Shown here piece after piece: positions 49,001 to 60,600 of a stretch of 64,000 bases of DNA. The stretch lies in NCBI GenBank assembly GCA_037389465.1, contig JAZARR010000078.1:434001-498000 (forward strand), given 5' to 3'. Position 1 is the first letter of the stretch. Each line of letters starts with the position of its first letter. The position numbers and the translations under genes were made by a program. This DNA is from Baylisascaris procyonis. Taxonomy: Eukaryota; Nematoda; Chromadorea; Rhabditida; Ascarididae. The notes beneath the pieces were generated by a model that saw only the letters and a program-made list of their open reading frames with translations, searched no databases and had not been told where the DNA came from.

Positions 49001-50015
49001 GGTTATTTACAGCGCTCTACAGCACAAATAATAAAGCCGTTACCAAGATGTTCGACTTGCACACACTTGAAGACTAATGGTTACCGCTTGATGTTGCACT
49101 CTGTTACAAAGCTGTGACGGACTTCCGCGACGTTCTTTCCTAGACAAAGTTTCTTTCCGGAACAAAGTTTTTCTTTGCTTCTTCGAAAGATTACCATGTT
49201 CTTTGTGGATTTAACTAGCTTCACATGGCCAATAAATACCGTGATCAGTTCACAGTTACCGAAATTGTAATCACTTAGTCCGGAAGCTAATCGAAGAGTG
49301 GTATCTTTTCGTTTTTATGAGTTGCCTTCGACCACCTAACCTTCGTTATTTTATTTCTTGCTTTTACATCTCTTTCAACTGCTCGACTCCGATACGTTGT
49401 ACGTTGGCCGCTATGCAGTTTTCACTGTCTTCAATGATTTAAGGCAAATTAATGTTTGTTCCGCCTCTTTCCACTAGCACATTGCATTTTTTGTGTTCAT
49501 GCTTTTAGGCATAAAATGCGTCAGTGGAATTCATATCTTCATAACAGATGCCGCTGAATAATGTCACTTGGGAAAGGGAAACAGATGGCCAGTCGACTAT
49601 ATAATATCGTGTGATTCTCGCTGACCGATAACTGACATCAATTGGCATGAAGCATTCGCATTCGCACTTTCATTAAAGCAGCCAGCGGTTTGTTGCGTAA
49701 ATTAGTATGAAAGCGGCACATTCCCTCACGCCATATAAGCGTGCGATGACGTATTTCGAAAGCGTAGGAAGAATGAAAAGCCTCGAAGCACGCATCTGTC
49801 GTGTCTTTGCTTTGCACTACGCTTGCTTACTTAAACGGCGCCCGCGTGTGGCACTTAGCGAACGATTCCTCAGACCCGTCTCCACGCACACACACTGACA
49901 CGACGAGTCTCATATACTGCCTTGGGCTAACGCCGAGCAGCCTGAACGTCGATTGCGTCACAGCTTGGCATCTGTGTTGCCAGCTGACTGGGCTTTTGAG
50001 TTGAGCGCGCACATT
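40034..50015. other. Intergenic region between the divergent genes, no gene seen
   Basis: Ten kilobases with no recognised coding family. It includes a C-homopolymer (about 40366-40377), a GGGA-rich tract (42497-42549) and very AT-rich segments (44570-45120, 47690-48100). A 92-codon plus frame at 41880-42158 and a 113-codon one at 40894-41235 show no family. Promoters of both genes must lie at its ends, but I see no defined element. Confidence 0.55.
48092..48154 (-). ncRNA. Hammerhead-like motif / Penelope-like element signature
   Basis: On the minus strand: CTGAAGA (48154-48148), one extra T, GGCCC (48146-48142), a 34-base loop, GGGCC (48107-48103), GAAA (48102-48099), then C-GTG-G-TC. This is the order of a hammerhead core (CUGANGA, stem II, GAAA, a minimal two-pair stem III, GUC cleavage triplet). 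CTGAAGA...GGCC...GAAACG signatures are known from Penelope-like retroelements, some of which carry hammerhead ribozymes with very short stem III. Against activity: an extra base at stem II, a long loop, and no pairing visible for stem I. Most likely a degenerate relic. No Penelope reverse transcriptase or GIY-YIG domain was found beside it. Confidence 0.35.
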
Positions 50016-50026
50016 CTATTAGGCAG
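50011..50026 (+). promoter_or_regulatory. Likely trans-splice acceptor for egl-21
   Basis: TTCTATTAG, then GCAG, ends 5 to 9 bases before the ATG at 50032. A short T-rich AG site this close to the start codon suggests spliced-leader addition. Confidence 0.4.
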
Positions 50027-50031
50027 CGACC

Positions 50032-50278
50032 ATGCGCTGCGGTCGGTTCGCCGCAAACGTTCACCTTATCGGAGTGGTCTTTTTCGTATTTTCGGAATGT
50101 AAAGCTGTCACCAATGAATGGACCAATTATCACGATCAAGCAGCTCTCGAGACGAAACTCATCGAAATTAACATGCAGTGTCCGGAATTCACGCGCACCT
50201 ATTCGATCGGGCAAAGTGTTCAAGGACGGGAACTAGTGGCAATCGAGTTTTCGACAACACCTGGAGGGCACAAGCTTT
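50032..50278 (+). CDS. egl-21: egl-21 exon 1 (signal peptide, N-terminus)
   Basis: It starts with ATG and has a hydrophobic signal ([10 protein letters not shown]) ending near residue 25. It then encodes the CPE N-terminal strand region ([17 protein letters not shown], as in CPE GRSFEGRELLVIELS). It ends in phase 1 at GTAGGC. Confidence 0.93.
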
Positions 50279-53200
50279 GTAGGCACTTTTAATCATTCTT
50301 CATCTCTATCAATTTCTAACTTCGGCAAAAGGTTTAAACAAGGAGGAAATTGAGTGTCTTGGTAAATCTAGGTGATGAAGTGTGTTGTTGGATTAGACAG
50401 CAATAAACTGGGACATTAAAGCGCTGATTTATACAGCCAGTAAAGGAGCGAGCACCAGTACTATCAATGGAAGTGAGCCAGTGTTCCTTTAGAGCACAGA
50501 TCTCATTTTGGATCACTTTTTATTCGCTTCCTATGACCCAAACTGTACCCCGTGGTCGATTATTTAAGTGTTAGGTCGATTATTTAGGTGTTAGGGTCTA
50601 TGTCTCGATATGCCCAACGAAATGCTTAGCGTTGTCGTAAAGACTGTGCTCCTTGAGTGTGCGAACTGGATGAAAATACGATCGTCAGCGGCATATTAGA
50701 AACACTACAGCATAGTAATATCTGGTTAGTAAAAGCTGCACCTGAAAAATTCATTAAGTTTTGTGCAATGCATGAAAGCTTTTTATTGTGATGGCACCCA
50801 GCTTAGCAGTGATGGATGCTATGTGTCATACAACATTGGCATAACCGTAAGGCAGACAGATGAAATAAGGGTCTATGGAAAGTGTAAGGTCAAAGATCTT
50901 TCAGCGACCTCTGTGCCTCAGTTGCCACACACTGCTTGCATTGAATTGCTTTGTCGAACTGTATAATTAATTATATTAATTAATTCAATTCTGATTACCA
51001 TCGTTTTTGTTTCGTTGCTTATTTCCGATGAAAGGATAGCTTTTTTAATGTATTGTCTTTTTTCTCTGCAAGAAACCGCAGACAATGTACTTACACCTGG
51101 AGGCACTCTTTGCTGTTCCCTTCCTGGTTGGAGGAACGGGCTGGAACATTTATTACTTGTGGGGCACATGAAGAGGCACAATGAGCTCCGTGACTGCGGC
51201 CTACTAAGTTCACGGGTATCTTCTCCAAGAAATCGCTCGAACTAGCTTGCAAGCTTTTAAGCTCATTATACGCAAAAAATGCAGATTTTAGCGACTCGTT
51301 ACACTCGTTTCAATTAAATCTATTTCCATTTCACAGATGCGGGTAATCCGTTACTACAGTAACCCTACATGCGCTATGCATTTGCGCATAACTTGTATTT
51401 GCATTTCATTCTGTGGAATTTTTTGTAGTGTACTTTATGGGATTTATGGAATTTGGAGAACCTGTATGTATGGAATATAAGACAATGTATGTATAAGTGC
51501 TCAGAAGAAATGATGCTGGAAAGTGTGATTGAAAAGATGTGAGAGAAACAGTTTATGCAATTTTTAGCAATATTTTAACGAACCTATTTCATATTCTCGG
51601 CTTTTATCGCATATGTAAAGTTCTTGACGTTGTGTGCTTGACTCCAATACGGTAATCAAAGTTTACTCGAAAAACTGCAGCGTCATGTTCGAACGATGCT
51701 CATACAACAGTTCACATCTAATAGTTCTTTCGAGGAACGCTTCACAGATTATTGAGGGTGCTGTATTCAGTAAAAGATCGCTAGTTGCGTCTGCGAGTTT
51801 CATCGGGCTCTACCGACTGCAAGGTCAACGGAAATTGTTGCTTTTTCTGGTGGGCCCAACATAGAGAGATTGATCACAAACAAGCACTCATCTATGCCAA
51901 GCGTTTTCGTGCCCAATGTCAGCAAGTCTTAACGAGACCATTGCGCAATAGAGAGAGACAAGCAATGCGATTATCGATTCACAAGGCTCGGCTGGATACG
52001 TCTGCGCACGTCATCATAACGCAGTAGCACACTTGCGGTTCTTAACTAAGAACTGCTGCAATGTATGGGAAAGATGTGCTTGAAGAGGGAAGATAAAGGA
52101 AAGGTTGTCATTCACCACCCCATCCTCCCACTTGTCAATAAAGAGGATACATTTTTAGCAGCCCTGATTTCCACCCCGCAAATGAAGTGAATATTTTTTG
52201 TCCCTGCAAAGAACTTGATTCTTCATAAGGTGGAGAAGGTAGCGACAGCAGGACAATGTGGAGAAGCCATTCATAAGAAGGAGCAATTACCTATGTAAAA
52301 AGGAAGAGGGAAGGGAGGAATTGGAAGGAACTGACTTCTGAGACGTTAAAGGAGACGCCACTACTAACTATTAATGATTTCCAGCTACTATTTTGTATTA
52401 CGACAATTTCATTTTTTATCTCGCGTTTCACTTTCAACAGTCGCTTTATGCATCATCCAAACCAGTTACATTGTCACTCAGTCAAGTTTGATGAAGGTGT
52501 GATGCTTTAGTGAAACCGGAGTCGAAATATGTGGGAAATATGCATGGTAATGAGCCAATCGGACGCGAGCTGTTGATCCGATTGGCAGCTTATTTGTGTG
52601 ATGGTATCAAGAAGAACGATAAGGAGATATTGAAATTAATTAATACGAGCTCTATTCACATATTGCCATCGATGAATCCCGATGGTTTCGAGCATGCGCT
52701 TGCAACAGTAAGTGTCTGAATTATTTGCTGAGTTGCATTATTGAGGGGTACCTTTAAAATCTCAAAGAAATACATTTCTTTCCACTAAAAGTGACATATA
52801 ACGGTCGAGGAGGTAAAAGGAGAAAGTTGCATCTTAAAAAAAACGACCTGAATGATTAGAACGTCATTTCAACCCGTTTTTTTCTTCCACTTGATAACGA
52901 ATTCTGCACTTAAAAGAACTTCCACAAAATCTTCTCCTTGCACTCAGACATTCTCTGTTTAAAAAAATCCACCATCCTAGTCTTAAGCTCGTGACCAAAG
53001 GCGAATGAGACTATCTACATGAATTTAAAAATTATAACCATCATGAGGTTAATTAATGAGGTCAGATAATCGCCGCCACTCAAATGAAGTGTAAGGCTGG
53101 AGACGAGTACTGAAGCGTCACCTGAATTTGCAGAAACCACAGGATCGAGGATGGCTAACGGGTCGCGCGAATGCAAATGGCGTTGATCTGAATCGTGATT

Positions 53201-56200
53201 TTCCTGATTTAGATAGCCTGTACTATTATTTCGAACAAAATAAGGTGCCTCGCTATGATCACCTCTTAGAGCTATTCTCCGATGAAAAACAGGTAATAAA
53301 TAACCTATCGTAATTGTTATTTGCAAATTGTCAAACTTCAAACGTTCGAGTCCCTCAACGAGCGTTTTACTAATTATTTGATTGCTTTAGATACTTCTTT
53401 TGATTAGCAATTTATGTTGCATCTATTCTTTGTTGAAGACAAATCCATATATTATTGGCTGAAAACAAACTGAAAGCTATGATAGAAAGGAAAGGGAAAA
53501 GAAGGACAGCATATTGTGATGAGAGCATTCGTTTCACTTAGCTGAAGAGCTTTAATGTTGATTCTTTTTGAAAATACACAAGCAACAGAAGGAAATGACA
53601 AGCGAAAAGCCGCTTGTAAAGTGAATCTCGCATCCTATAAGTCTTCATATAAAAAATGTTGAAACTTATTTGTGTTATAGCGAGAGCATGACACCACTTC
53701 GCGTTTTCGGTTCCCTTCTCACTCAGTCCCACAACTAAAGTCGAACAGATCAGAGCCGTTTTTGGCTCCGCTCGTTTCCTGCATAGGAATTATCCAGCAA
53801 CAAAGTATTCTACATGAAGAGTAGAGAAGCCACAAATACTAAAACGACGTTTCAGAAGAAACACAACAAGAATTACTCTTTCGGGAATAACGGTTTATAA
53901 GAAAAGAAAATTTGAATATTGAGAGCTTTTCGTTAATCACTTCAGTAGGTTCTTTTGTTCGCTTGTTTAGCAGTTCCAGTCATTATTTGCAGCATCAACC
54001 GGAAGTGCAGGCAGTCGGCCGATGGATCCTTTCGCTGCCGTTTGTATTATCAGCGAATCTCCACGAAGGAGACCTTGTAGCAAACTATCCGTTCGATTTA
54101 GCACCTGTTGCCAATGCAAACCAATACGCCAGGTCACCAGACGATGAAACGTTCAGGTATTTCATTGTATGATTTCGTTCTCTACTTTATAGATAAGGAA
54201 GGCCAGATCCGAATCAACATTGTTAGGTTAGGATACATATAAAGAACTTATTTATTGCGAATATTGCTACATAGAACTTCGAGCGGGTTCAGCGCATGGT
54301 TCTGAAGTCTCAAATTTAGTTGTAAAATGTCGTTTAACATAGCAGCTATTTCCGAATTGCCAAAGGCAGATATGATGCCTACGTGCAGCCATTCTGTGTT
54401 CATGGTGGCGATATTTTGAAATGTTGAGCTAAATAACAGGCATATGACGACCCAATTGGTTTATTTCCCATGGAGCATTCATATTGGGATATCGTACGTA
54501 AACATCCCAATATGAGTGTACGTAAATATCCCAACATATTGGAATTAGATGATATCTTTTGGTACACTTCACTGGTTTCTACAAGCGGTTGACAGGGATT
54601 CTTTTGTTTTCAATGCTAGCTCCACTGCATTACGGTAGATATATAGGAAATCTCATAAGTGATATTTTTTCTTTCAGTAAATATTAATACTGCAAGTGAG
54701 GTGTTGAATTGCCTCTCTAGTTTCTCTTACCGTTTCTTTCATCACTTATGTTCATTAGCAAATGAGCTGTTTTGACAACAAATAGTAATACTTGAGGTAT
54801 CTGGCCCAACGGTATGCGAGCAATCACGCGCATATGGCGAAAAATGACCACGCACCATGTGACGGCTCTGCACGAGACGCTTTTGCCCAACAAGGTCTGT
54901 CCACTATTTTCTTGCCCACGTTTATTATTTGTCTCTGCAATTTTTAAATAAACTATCTTCATTTAGCTGCTTTCTCTAACGTTTAACGTGACAAAAATGG
55001 CGAAGATTTTCCACTAAAAATCAGAATCGCTCACTGCGATGAACCGATGTGGAGCTGATTATAATATATGTTCACTTCTGGAGAGGTTCCATAGAGAACA
55101 TATATTTATGAAACGAATATTTTTCGCATTTCAACGGAACTTAAATAAAAACAAGCAGTGCAGTAGATTTTAAAGTCGTTTGCAGTACGAATCTCTCAGT
55201 TTCTTATTTTTGCAGGCGGCATAACAAACGGTGCTCAGTGGTACTCGGTATCTGGCGGTATGCAAGACTTCAACTACCTGGCTACGAATGCATTTGAAAT
55301 TACACTTGAGCTCTCATGCGAAAAATTCCCTCCAGGTAGAGCGCTGGAGTCTCTATGGAATGACAATAAGAAAGCCCTCCTCGATTTCCTTTGGATGGTA
55401 TTTTTTAATTCTTTTTGTTTTGAAAGCTGGGTGTTCTTGCTTGCCCGAAACTGTGCTACATCATAAACATTTGGTCAGCACCAAGTTCTCGAGGTTCTTT
55501 AAAGTGGGGACAAATCTCCTGAAGTTGTAGGTACACGCAGGAATCAAAGGAGTCGTTGCTGACAAGCAAACAGGACAACCGATCGTCGAGGCAGTCGTGT
55601 GGATAAAGAACAGCACCGATGAACGACTCATCAAACATCCGGTTACTACATGTAAGTTGAATTATTTCTGATAAGGCAGCAACGGAGAATTTGGAAGGCG
55701 GTGAAAGTTCGTGACAAGCATATCTGATAGTAACTCAGTGCATACCCTCATGTCCTCAATTCGCCATTGTGCAAGTCCGGTGAAATAGCTTGGGCGGTTT
55801 CTTTAAATGAAAAATTTACATGGAAGGACCACTTTACCGGTCACTCTCCTATAAAATGTTGTAAAATTCGCACTTTCGTGTAAATCTCAGCAGTATAGAT
55901 GTGTCTTGACAAAACCTCCACCGGAAATGGAATCCCAGTTGTTGTTTTCTTAAAATTAAAATCTAGCTGTTGGAATTTTATCCAAGACTATACCACATTC
56001 GCTTGGAATCGAACATTTTTCTACTGATCAAAAGCATCGACGAGAATGAGCATTCTTCAAATCGATTCGACATCACCTAAATTGCAATGATGGTTCAGCC
56101 AAGTACCTGAATTGCCATTTTAGTCTATACTGATTATTTCTCCTTGATCGAAATTACAGGCATAGAGGTCTGCTGAAGATCTTAAAAAACATAGTTGATC

Positions 56201-58688
56201 CCACCTAAAGGATGCGTTTCCAAGCGTTCACTGAACGTGAAGCCGGTATCGACAGGCGATTCAGAAGGCGAAAGAAAATGTCGCCAACTTGTTTTTCGGT
56301 GACTATCGATCTCCTATCAGTCCTATAGAATTTCTTATAATGCACTCGCCACGAGAATCCTGAGCATGCACATATGCTTTGTTAACGCCGCATCTGAACT
56401 CCAGGACGATGGCAAAACAATAGCTAAGGAAATTCAAAATTTCAATGTCGCACATTGGTGGACAATTTCAGTGGAATTCACTTTTGTAGAAACCTTTAGA
56501 GCTCAGTTCAGGCGAGTTCTACTTTGCGATCATTTTAACAGGAAATAACGCGTGAAACATGTGGTGTGCGACCCTTCGCCATTTTAGAATCATGTCAGAT
56601 TTTTCCCTCAGCCTGTCATTCGGACGTTATTTTTTTCCTAATTTTAGCAATCTCAGCCAATTGTATCCATATTTTTTGAAAAGTGCTATCATTTAAATTT
56701 TTAACACAAACGTGCACTGCAAATAATTTATTCGCGTTAATTCGCATTTTTTCGCAGAACTCTGAATGTTCATTAAGAGCCAACGATTATTTTGCTCTTA
56801 GAAAAAAAGGCTGACTACGTCTTATACTTCTATTTGAAAGTTAGTTGTTCCATATGGATCATAGCTGCTATTCCGCAGTGATAATCGTATTGCGGTTTTC
56901 AGGGAAAACAGGCGACTATTTCCGGTTGCTTACGCCTGGTACTTATGATGTATTCGTAAGCGCCGAAGGCTACCAGCCAACGTCGAAGAAAGTCACTGTG
57001 GACAATATGGAACGCAGTTCCGCTAAGATTGTTAATTTCGAACTTACGCCCACCGACAACTACATCAGTAACGAACTGAACGCCATTCAGGTATGACTTT
57101 AGCATTCCTGCCGTATGATGGCACTATGTGCATAGGATGGCCGGTCGACTTGTGTGTGAAGTTGTTAGTCCTTCTAACAGCCTTGTCTACGAGGATGAGA
57201 GGCGTCAAACCCATCATCGTAACCAGTGCCATCGATTTAAAATTAGTTTGGCTCGTGGTTCCATTAATCTAAAACTTTAACCTCTTGCAAAACTCTGTAC
57301 ACCCAAAATTCAAATTTTCTACAAGTTTTAAAGTAGTTCACAGCGGAATGCCCACTTCCAAACATCACTCTCGAGCCTCATATCGAAAAAAGCTTACCTC
57401 ACATTCTCACTCACTTCTGAACTACTCGCGAAAAATGATCTTGTTACATTAATTGCCAGCTGAAAGACAATCTAGTATGCACTTCCAACCGTTGCAAAAT
57501 ATTGCTCACGAGCGGGCGCATCAAGTTCACGCATCATTTGTTTACGTGCCACAGAACGTATCATGAAGTGCGCTTCTTCCAAACTTTTTACTCCATCGGC
57601 GGATTTCACACCTGCGCTGGTCATATTTCATCAGTACAGTTAAAACTTCGCGTGAAGCCAGCCATCTATCTGCCTTCATGAGTTCATCAGTGCCTGCGCT
57701 TCATTGCTAGTACTTTTCACTGCCTTAAAACCACGTCTCTTCCAGTCAAAAATGCAAAAATCTCTAATAAAATCCTGAGAAAATCAACTCCGAATACAAC
57801 TTTTTGGATATATTCAACGACCGACGGATATCGAAGACGTATAATGAAACGACGATGAGTTCAAGAATTGATCAAATATGCATCGCGCATTTTGCCTTTG
57901 CGAGGTTGCCACTGATGCACAAAAATTATAAATTCATCTTTATTGCCGACATTTCACTTGGAGAATCCTCATTAAAATAACAGCAAAAAATGACGCAAAT
58001 TATAAGAGATATGTCCGAAAGCGATATCAATATCTATACATATGAAAGATAACAAAAGAGCGAAAATACCTTAGAATGCTCGCATCTCCAAGCAACCTTA
58101 ATGGGCGGTTAGCAATAAACCTTGTTATCGAGCCAAGACGCTAACATGGAATATGGCTTCTTTCCCACTTTCACTGTTTTGATGAGGACTCTCTATTCGA
58201 AATCTCGATTTATTATTTTTGGCCGTTGTTGACAACCTCGCAACGACAAAATACGTGACGCAGACCACTTTCATACACAAGATTTTCGACCCTTTGATGT
58301 GAAAACGTCTCATTAGGAACATATTGCCTGGCTGCTTTATTCCATCAACATATCCGTCATCGTTGAGGGAGAGGAACGTCTCTTAAGCATATGCTCAGTG
58401 AGAACACAGTCGCTGCACAGCGACTTCAGAAGATGAGTTCGAAGATAAGAATGTGAGCAAAGGTATCACTACAGCCCACCGAGAGCGTCTGATTTTGCTA
58501 GCAAATCGCCAAGAATTTTTAGTGATTGTCCAAGTTTCCTGGCGATGGTGCCTTCCTACTCCTTCTCCTACCTAAACTTTTTCTGCATGAACCACTGAAT
58601 GCAGTGATTATGGACAATTTTACGAAGCATTTTTCAGCCAGGTGAAGAAAAGCTCATCGAAGAAGTCGTCGAGCAGTTGCAGCAGTAG
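50032..58688 (+). CDS. egl-21: Carboxypeptidase E, EGL-21 orthologue (complete, 9 exons)
   Basis: Exons 50032-50278, 52511-52707, 53134-53292, 53993-54156, 54797-54894, 55216-55397, 55531-55651, 56903-57090 and 58638-58688 join in phase to 1407 bases (468 residues; human CPE is 476). The enzyme is an M14B zinc carboxypeptidase that removes C-terminal Lys/Arg from neuropeptide intermediates after prohormone convertase cleavage in dense-core vesicles. The N-terminal 25 residues form a signal peptide. Zinc ligands are His94 and Glu97 (GNMHGNE) and His225 (LSANLHEGD). Substrate-binding Asn168-Arg169 lie in [10 protein letters not shown], Tyr309 in GGMQDFNY and catalytic Glu320 in [15 protein letters not shown] transthyretin-like domain spans about residues 350-440. 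All catalytic residues are present, so this copy should be active. It resembles CPE more than CPD because it has a single peptidase domain. Exons 3 to 6 recur at 61.8-64.0 kb. Confidence 0.95.
50279..52510. other. egl-21 intron 1
   Basis: A 2.2-kb AT-rich intron. It contains a 20-base tandem duplication (50554-50593). Several short frames (such as 51785-52027) have no family. Confidence 0.7.
52511..52707 (+). CDS. egl-21: egl-21 exon 2 (zinc site)
   Basis: The acceptor is TGCTTTAG and the donor GTAAGT. It encodes [16 protein letters not shown] with zinc ligands His94 and Glu97, and [11 protein letters not shown], which matches CPE IMPSLNPDGFE. Confidence 0.95.
53134..53292 (+). CDS. egl-21: egl-21 exon 3 (substrate-binding NR)
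   Basis: The acceptor is TTTGCAG and the donor GTAATA, and both ends are phase 0. It encodes [20 protein letters not shown], containing the carboxylate-binding Asn-Arg pair. Asp replaces the usual Asn after Arg169. It is duplicated at 61845-62003. Confidence 0.95.
53993..54156 (+). CDS. egl-21: egl-21 exon 4 (third zinc ligand)
   Basis: The acceptor is TTTGCAG and the donor GTATTT. It encodes [19 protein letters not shown] with zinc ligand His225, then SPDDETF, which matches CPE SPDDAIF. It ends in phase 2. Confidence 0.95.
54480..54541. repeat. Inverted and direct repeats in egl-21 intron 4
   Basis: CATATTGGGAT (54480-54490) is the reverse complement of 54504-54514, with a 13-base spacer. 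A GTACGTAAA-plus-ATCCCAA unit starts at 54494 and again at 54518 (24-base period). It is a small structured motif or relic of a mobile element, and it is present in the downstream copy too. Confidence 0.7.
54797..54894 (+). CDS. egl-21: egl-21 exon 5 (unusual acceptor)
   Basis: It encodes [13 protein letters not shown] and the conserved Pro-Cys of CPE (APCDG, CPE PPCRK). It is needed to connect exons 4 and 6, and phases fit (2 in, 1 out). The 3' splice site reads ACTTGAG instead of TTTCAG. In-frame stops just upstream leave no other acceptor that works. Confidence 0.88.
55216..55397 (+). CDS. egl-21: egl-21 exon 6 (catalytic Glu)
   Basis: The acceptor is TATTTTTGCAG and the donor GTATTT. It encodes [19 protein letters not shown] and [14 protein letters not shown] with catalytic Glu320, nearly identical to CPE. 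It ends in phase 0. Confidence 0.96.
55531..55651 (+). CDS. egl-21: egl-21 exon 7 (start of transthyretin-like domain)
   Basis: The acceptor is AGTTGTAG and the donor GTAAGT. It encodes [18 protein letters not shown], equivalent to CPE IHRGVKGFVRDLQGNPI, the first strands of the beta-sandwich domain. It ends in phase 1. Confidence 0.93.
56903..57090 (+). CDS. egl-21: egl-21 exon 8 (transthyretin-like domain)
   Basis: The acceptor is GTTTTCAG and the donor GTATGA. It encodes [20 protein letters not shown] and KKVTV, then NFELTP, as in CPE [20 protein letters not shown] and KKVAV. A stop lies directly after the donor (GTA TGA), so an unspliced transcript would end here with one extra Val. Confidence 0.94.
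57091..58637. other. egl-21 intron 8
   Basis: A 1.5-kb intron without a recognised coding frame or repeat. Confidence 0.6.
58638..58688 (+). CDS. egl-21: egl-21 exon 9 (short acidic C-tail)
   Basis: A 51-base terminal exon after acceptor TTTTTCAG, in phase 0, encoding [16 protein letters not shown] and TAG. An acidic amphipathic C-terminus is expected for CPE, where it helps membrane association and sorting. With it the protein reaches 468 residues, close to family length. It is too short to be certain without a transcript. Confidence 0.7.
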   Translation, partial: PGEEKLIEEVVEQLQQ

Positions 58689-58936
58689 TTGAAGACATCT
58701 GTACTGAATTGGCCGTCTACCAATAAGTGATCAGTGTTGCGTCTAATGACGCTAATGGACAAATAAGAGCTTCATATGATCTCATAAAGAATTTTATGTT
58801 TACATTCCAGTCTCAATTGGATATTACATTCGCATTTCAAATGTGTCTACACAATATCTGCTGCATTCCCTTAAGTGATTCTGTTGAATCCATATCGCAG
58901 TACGCAAGTGAGTCTTGCATATACTTTTATGCTTAA

Positions 58937-58942
58937 AATAAA
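58937..58942 (+). terminator. Polyadenylation signal of egl-21
   Basis: AATAAA lies 249 bases after the stop codon at 58688. It supports exon 9 as the last exon. Confidence 0.55.
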
Positions 58943-59800
58943 CAGAGCACTCATTGTGCTATGTCCTTTCACTAAAGAATTTCCTTTTCCGGCACATCTT
59001 GCAATGCAGGAAACAGGTTGTGAATGATAGCAGCCTGCTACGCAAATCAGCAGACAAGTAAAATATGCAGGTGAGGACAGGTGAGGAACAGAAAGGTAAG
59101 AAATACCCACTCATTGTGCCCCTAGCTTCATGCGATGAGAGTGAAACAGCTGTCACCTGCTGCAGCTTTATGCCACACATGCAAAACGGCGAACTATGGT
59201 CTTTCAGCAATAACAATAACATTATGCAACGACAGAAAGCACATACAGCGGAAGTATGCTAATGAATCAAAAATACGGCACTGCTCTTCCCCCTTCCCGG
59301 CCGGGCAGTATAGCAGTAATTGCCAACTCTAAGATACATAAAGCACGCTTATAAAACGTGTAGTCCACCATCTCAAACCTCCAGTGTCTTCGAAACAACA
59401 CAACTGAGCATCGAATCGAGGCACAAACAGGAAAAGTCTGTGCTCAGAACAGCAGTTAAGCAAGGAGTGGAGAAATGCTTCTAACCTCTCACTTCTTCAC
59501 AAACTTAAACGATTTTACTGCACCGGACACTTTCTGCATATAACAACCACACGCAAATACAATGAAGCACAACCAACAATTCAAACTCAATCTTACGGTG
59601 CACAACTCAATCTTACGGATTTGCAGAAGAAAAAAAACAGCCACTGAAAACCAGCGACGGAGAACAACCATCGCGGAAGATCCAAAAACAATGCAGAAGA
59701 CAAATCAAGAGAAAAAGGAGCGCCCACATGAAAGGCGATGCCAAGGCGAGAGGTAAAAATGGCTGGAAGACTAATGGCGCGCAATACAATAAATAGAATC
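58943..59800. other. Intergenic, no gene seen
   Basis: No recognised coding frame on either strand. It is spacer downstream of egl-21. Confidence 0.55.
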
Positions 59801-60600
59801 TACTGCTAAATATCTCATGCTGTGTCTCGGCACCGGACGAACACGTTTCACTGAAAAGGCGGATGCATGGAGACAGTAAGAAGCAGACATGCGTGAAGCT
59901 TGCGCAAGGCAACGCAGCGATGCTGGCAACCATCCCATAGTATACCTCAGCTCCATGTGACTAGATTCCAATTAAGCTTGGCAGCACGTGCATAATAGCG
60001 GTAAGCAATGAGTGTGCCCAGAAACCGTCACGTGGCTCAGTGGCTTAACCATTCTATGCTGTGTCCCAGCGCGGCGATGCAACTTCGATAGAACTTTGTA
60101 TGCGCATGCGTAACGACGATAGGTAGTGAACACGCTCGCAGCAGCCTAACTGTCATAACGTATACTTCAATTCCAGAGATGAGTTCCAACAAAAGTTGAT
60201 ATTCCAATGGAAAATAGCAGTGCGGAATAAGTGCACGCGAAGCGTGCCCAGCAGCATAACGACGTCTAGCACGATGCAACCCAACCGTCCCATAGCGTAT
60301 TCCGGCTCCGTGTAAGCAAGTTTTGATGAACTCCGGCACATCAATGCATTACGGGAATATACAACTAGAAGGGCACAGCGCGTCCTGCTGCGCCTAGCGC
60401 GAGCCACGAAGCGGCCCGGCTGCTCCATAACGCATGTCGGAGCTGGACGGACAGACTTCAACGAGTCTCTGCGTGAAGCGCACGACAAGAATACGTAGAT
60501 GAAGCATATAAAGCGCGTTTTCCGCTACGCAGCCGCATGAGCTGCGAGGTAGGCAGACTGTCCCATGGCGTATTTTTGCTCCCATTGATAGAATCACGGA
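59800..60600. repeat. Degenerate tandem array, about seven units of 100-138 bases
   Basis: A core resembling CATCCCATAGCGTATNNCNGCTCC recurs near 59812, 59931, 60051, 60151, 60287, 60421 and 60559. Each core is flanked by a GC-richer segment with alternating GC and AGC words. Units are strongly diverged, but the spacing stays at 101 to 138 bases. Minus-strand frames over this array are repeat-derived. Confidence 0.6.

Larger units (their letters stand above)
53059..55289 (+). repeat. Direct duplication, copy 1 (egl-21 exons 3 to 6)
   Basis: This block recurs at 61770-64000 with a constant offset of 8711 bases. It includes intron sequence, and I see no difference wherever I compared the two. 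The left junction is sharp: 53058 is G and its counterpart 61769 is A, and similarity stops there. The right end is not visible because the second copy reaches the end of the window. Confidence 0.95.

Noticed and set aside
53015..53341. Minus-strand ORF antisense to egl-21 exon 3, also seen at 61750-62052, with similar antisense frames at 53538-53732 and 54717-54962
   Set aside because: These are shadows of the coding strand or intron frames, and they recur downstream only because the DNA block is duplicated.
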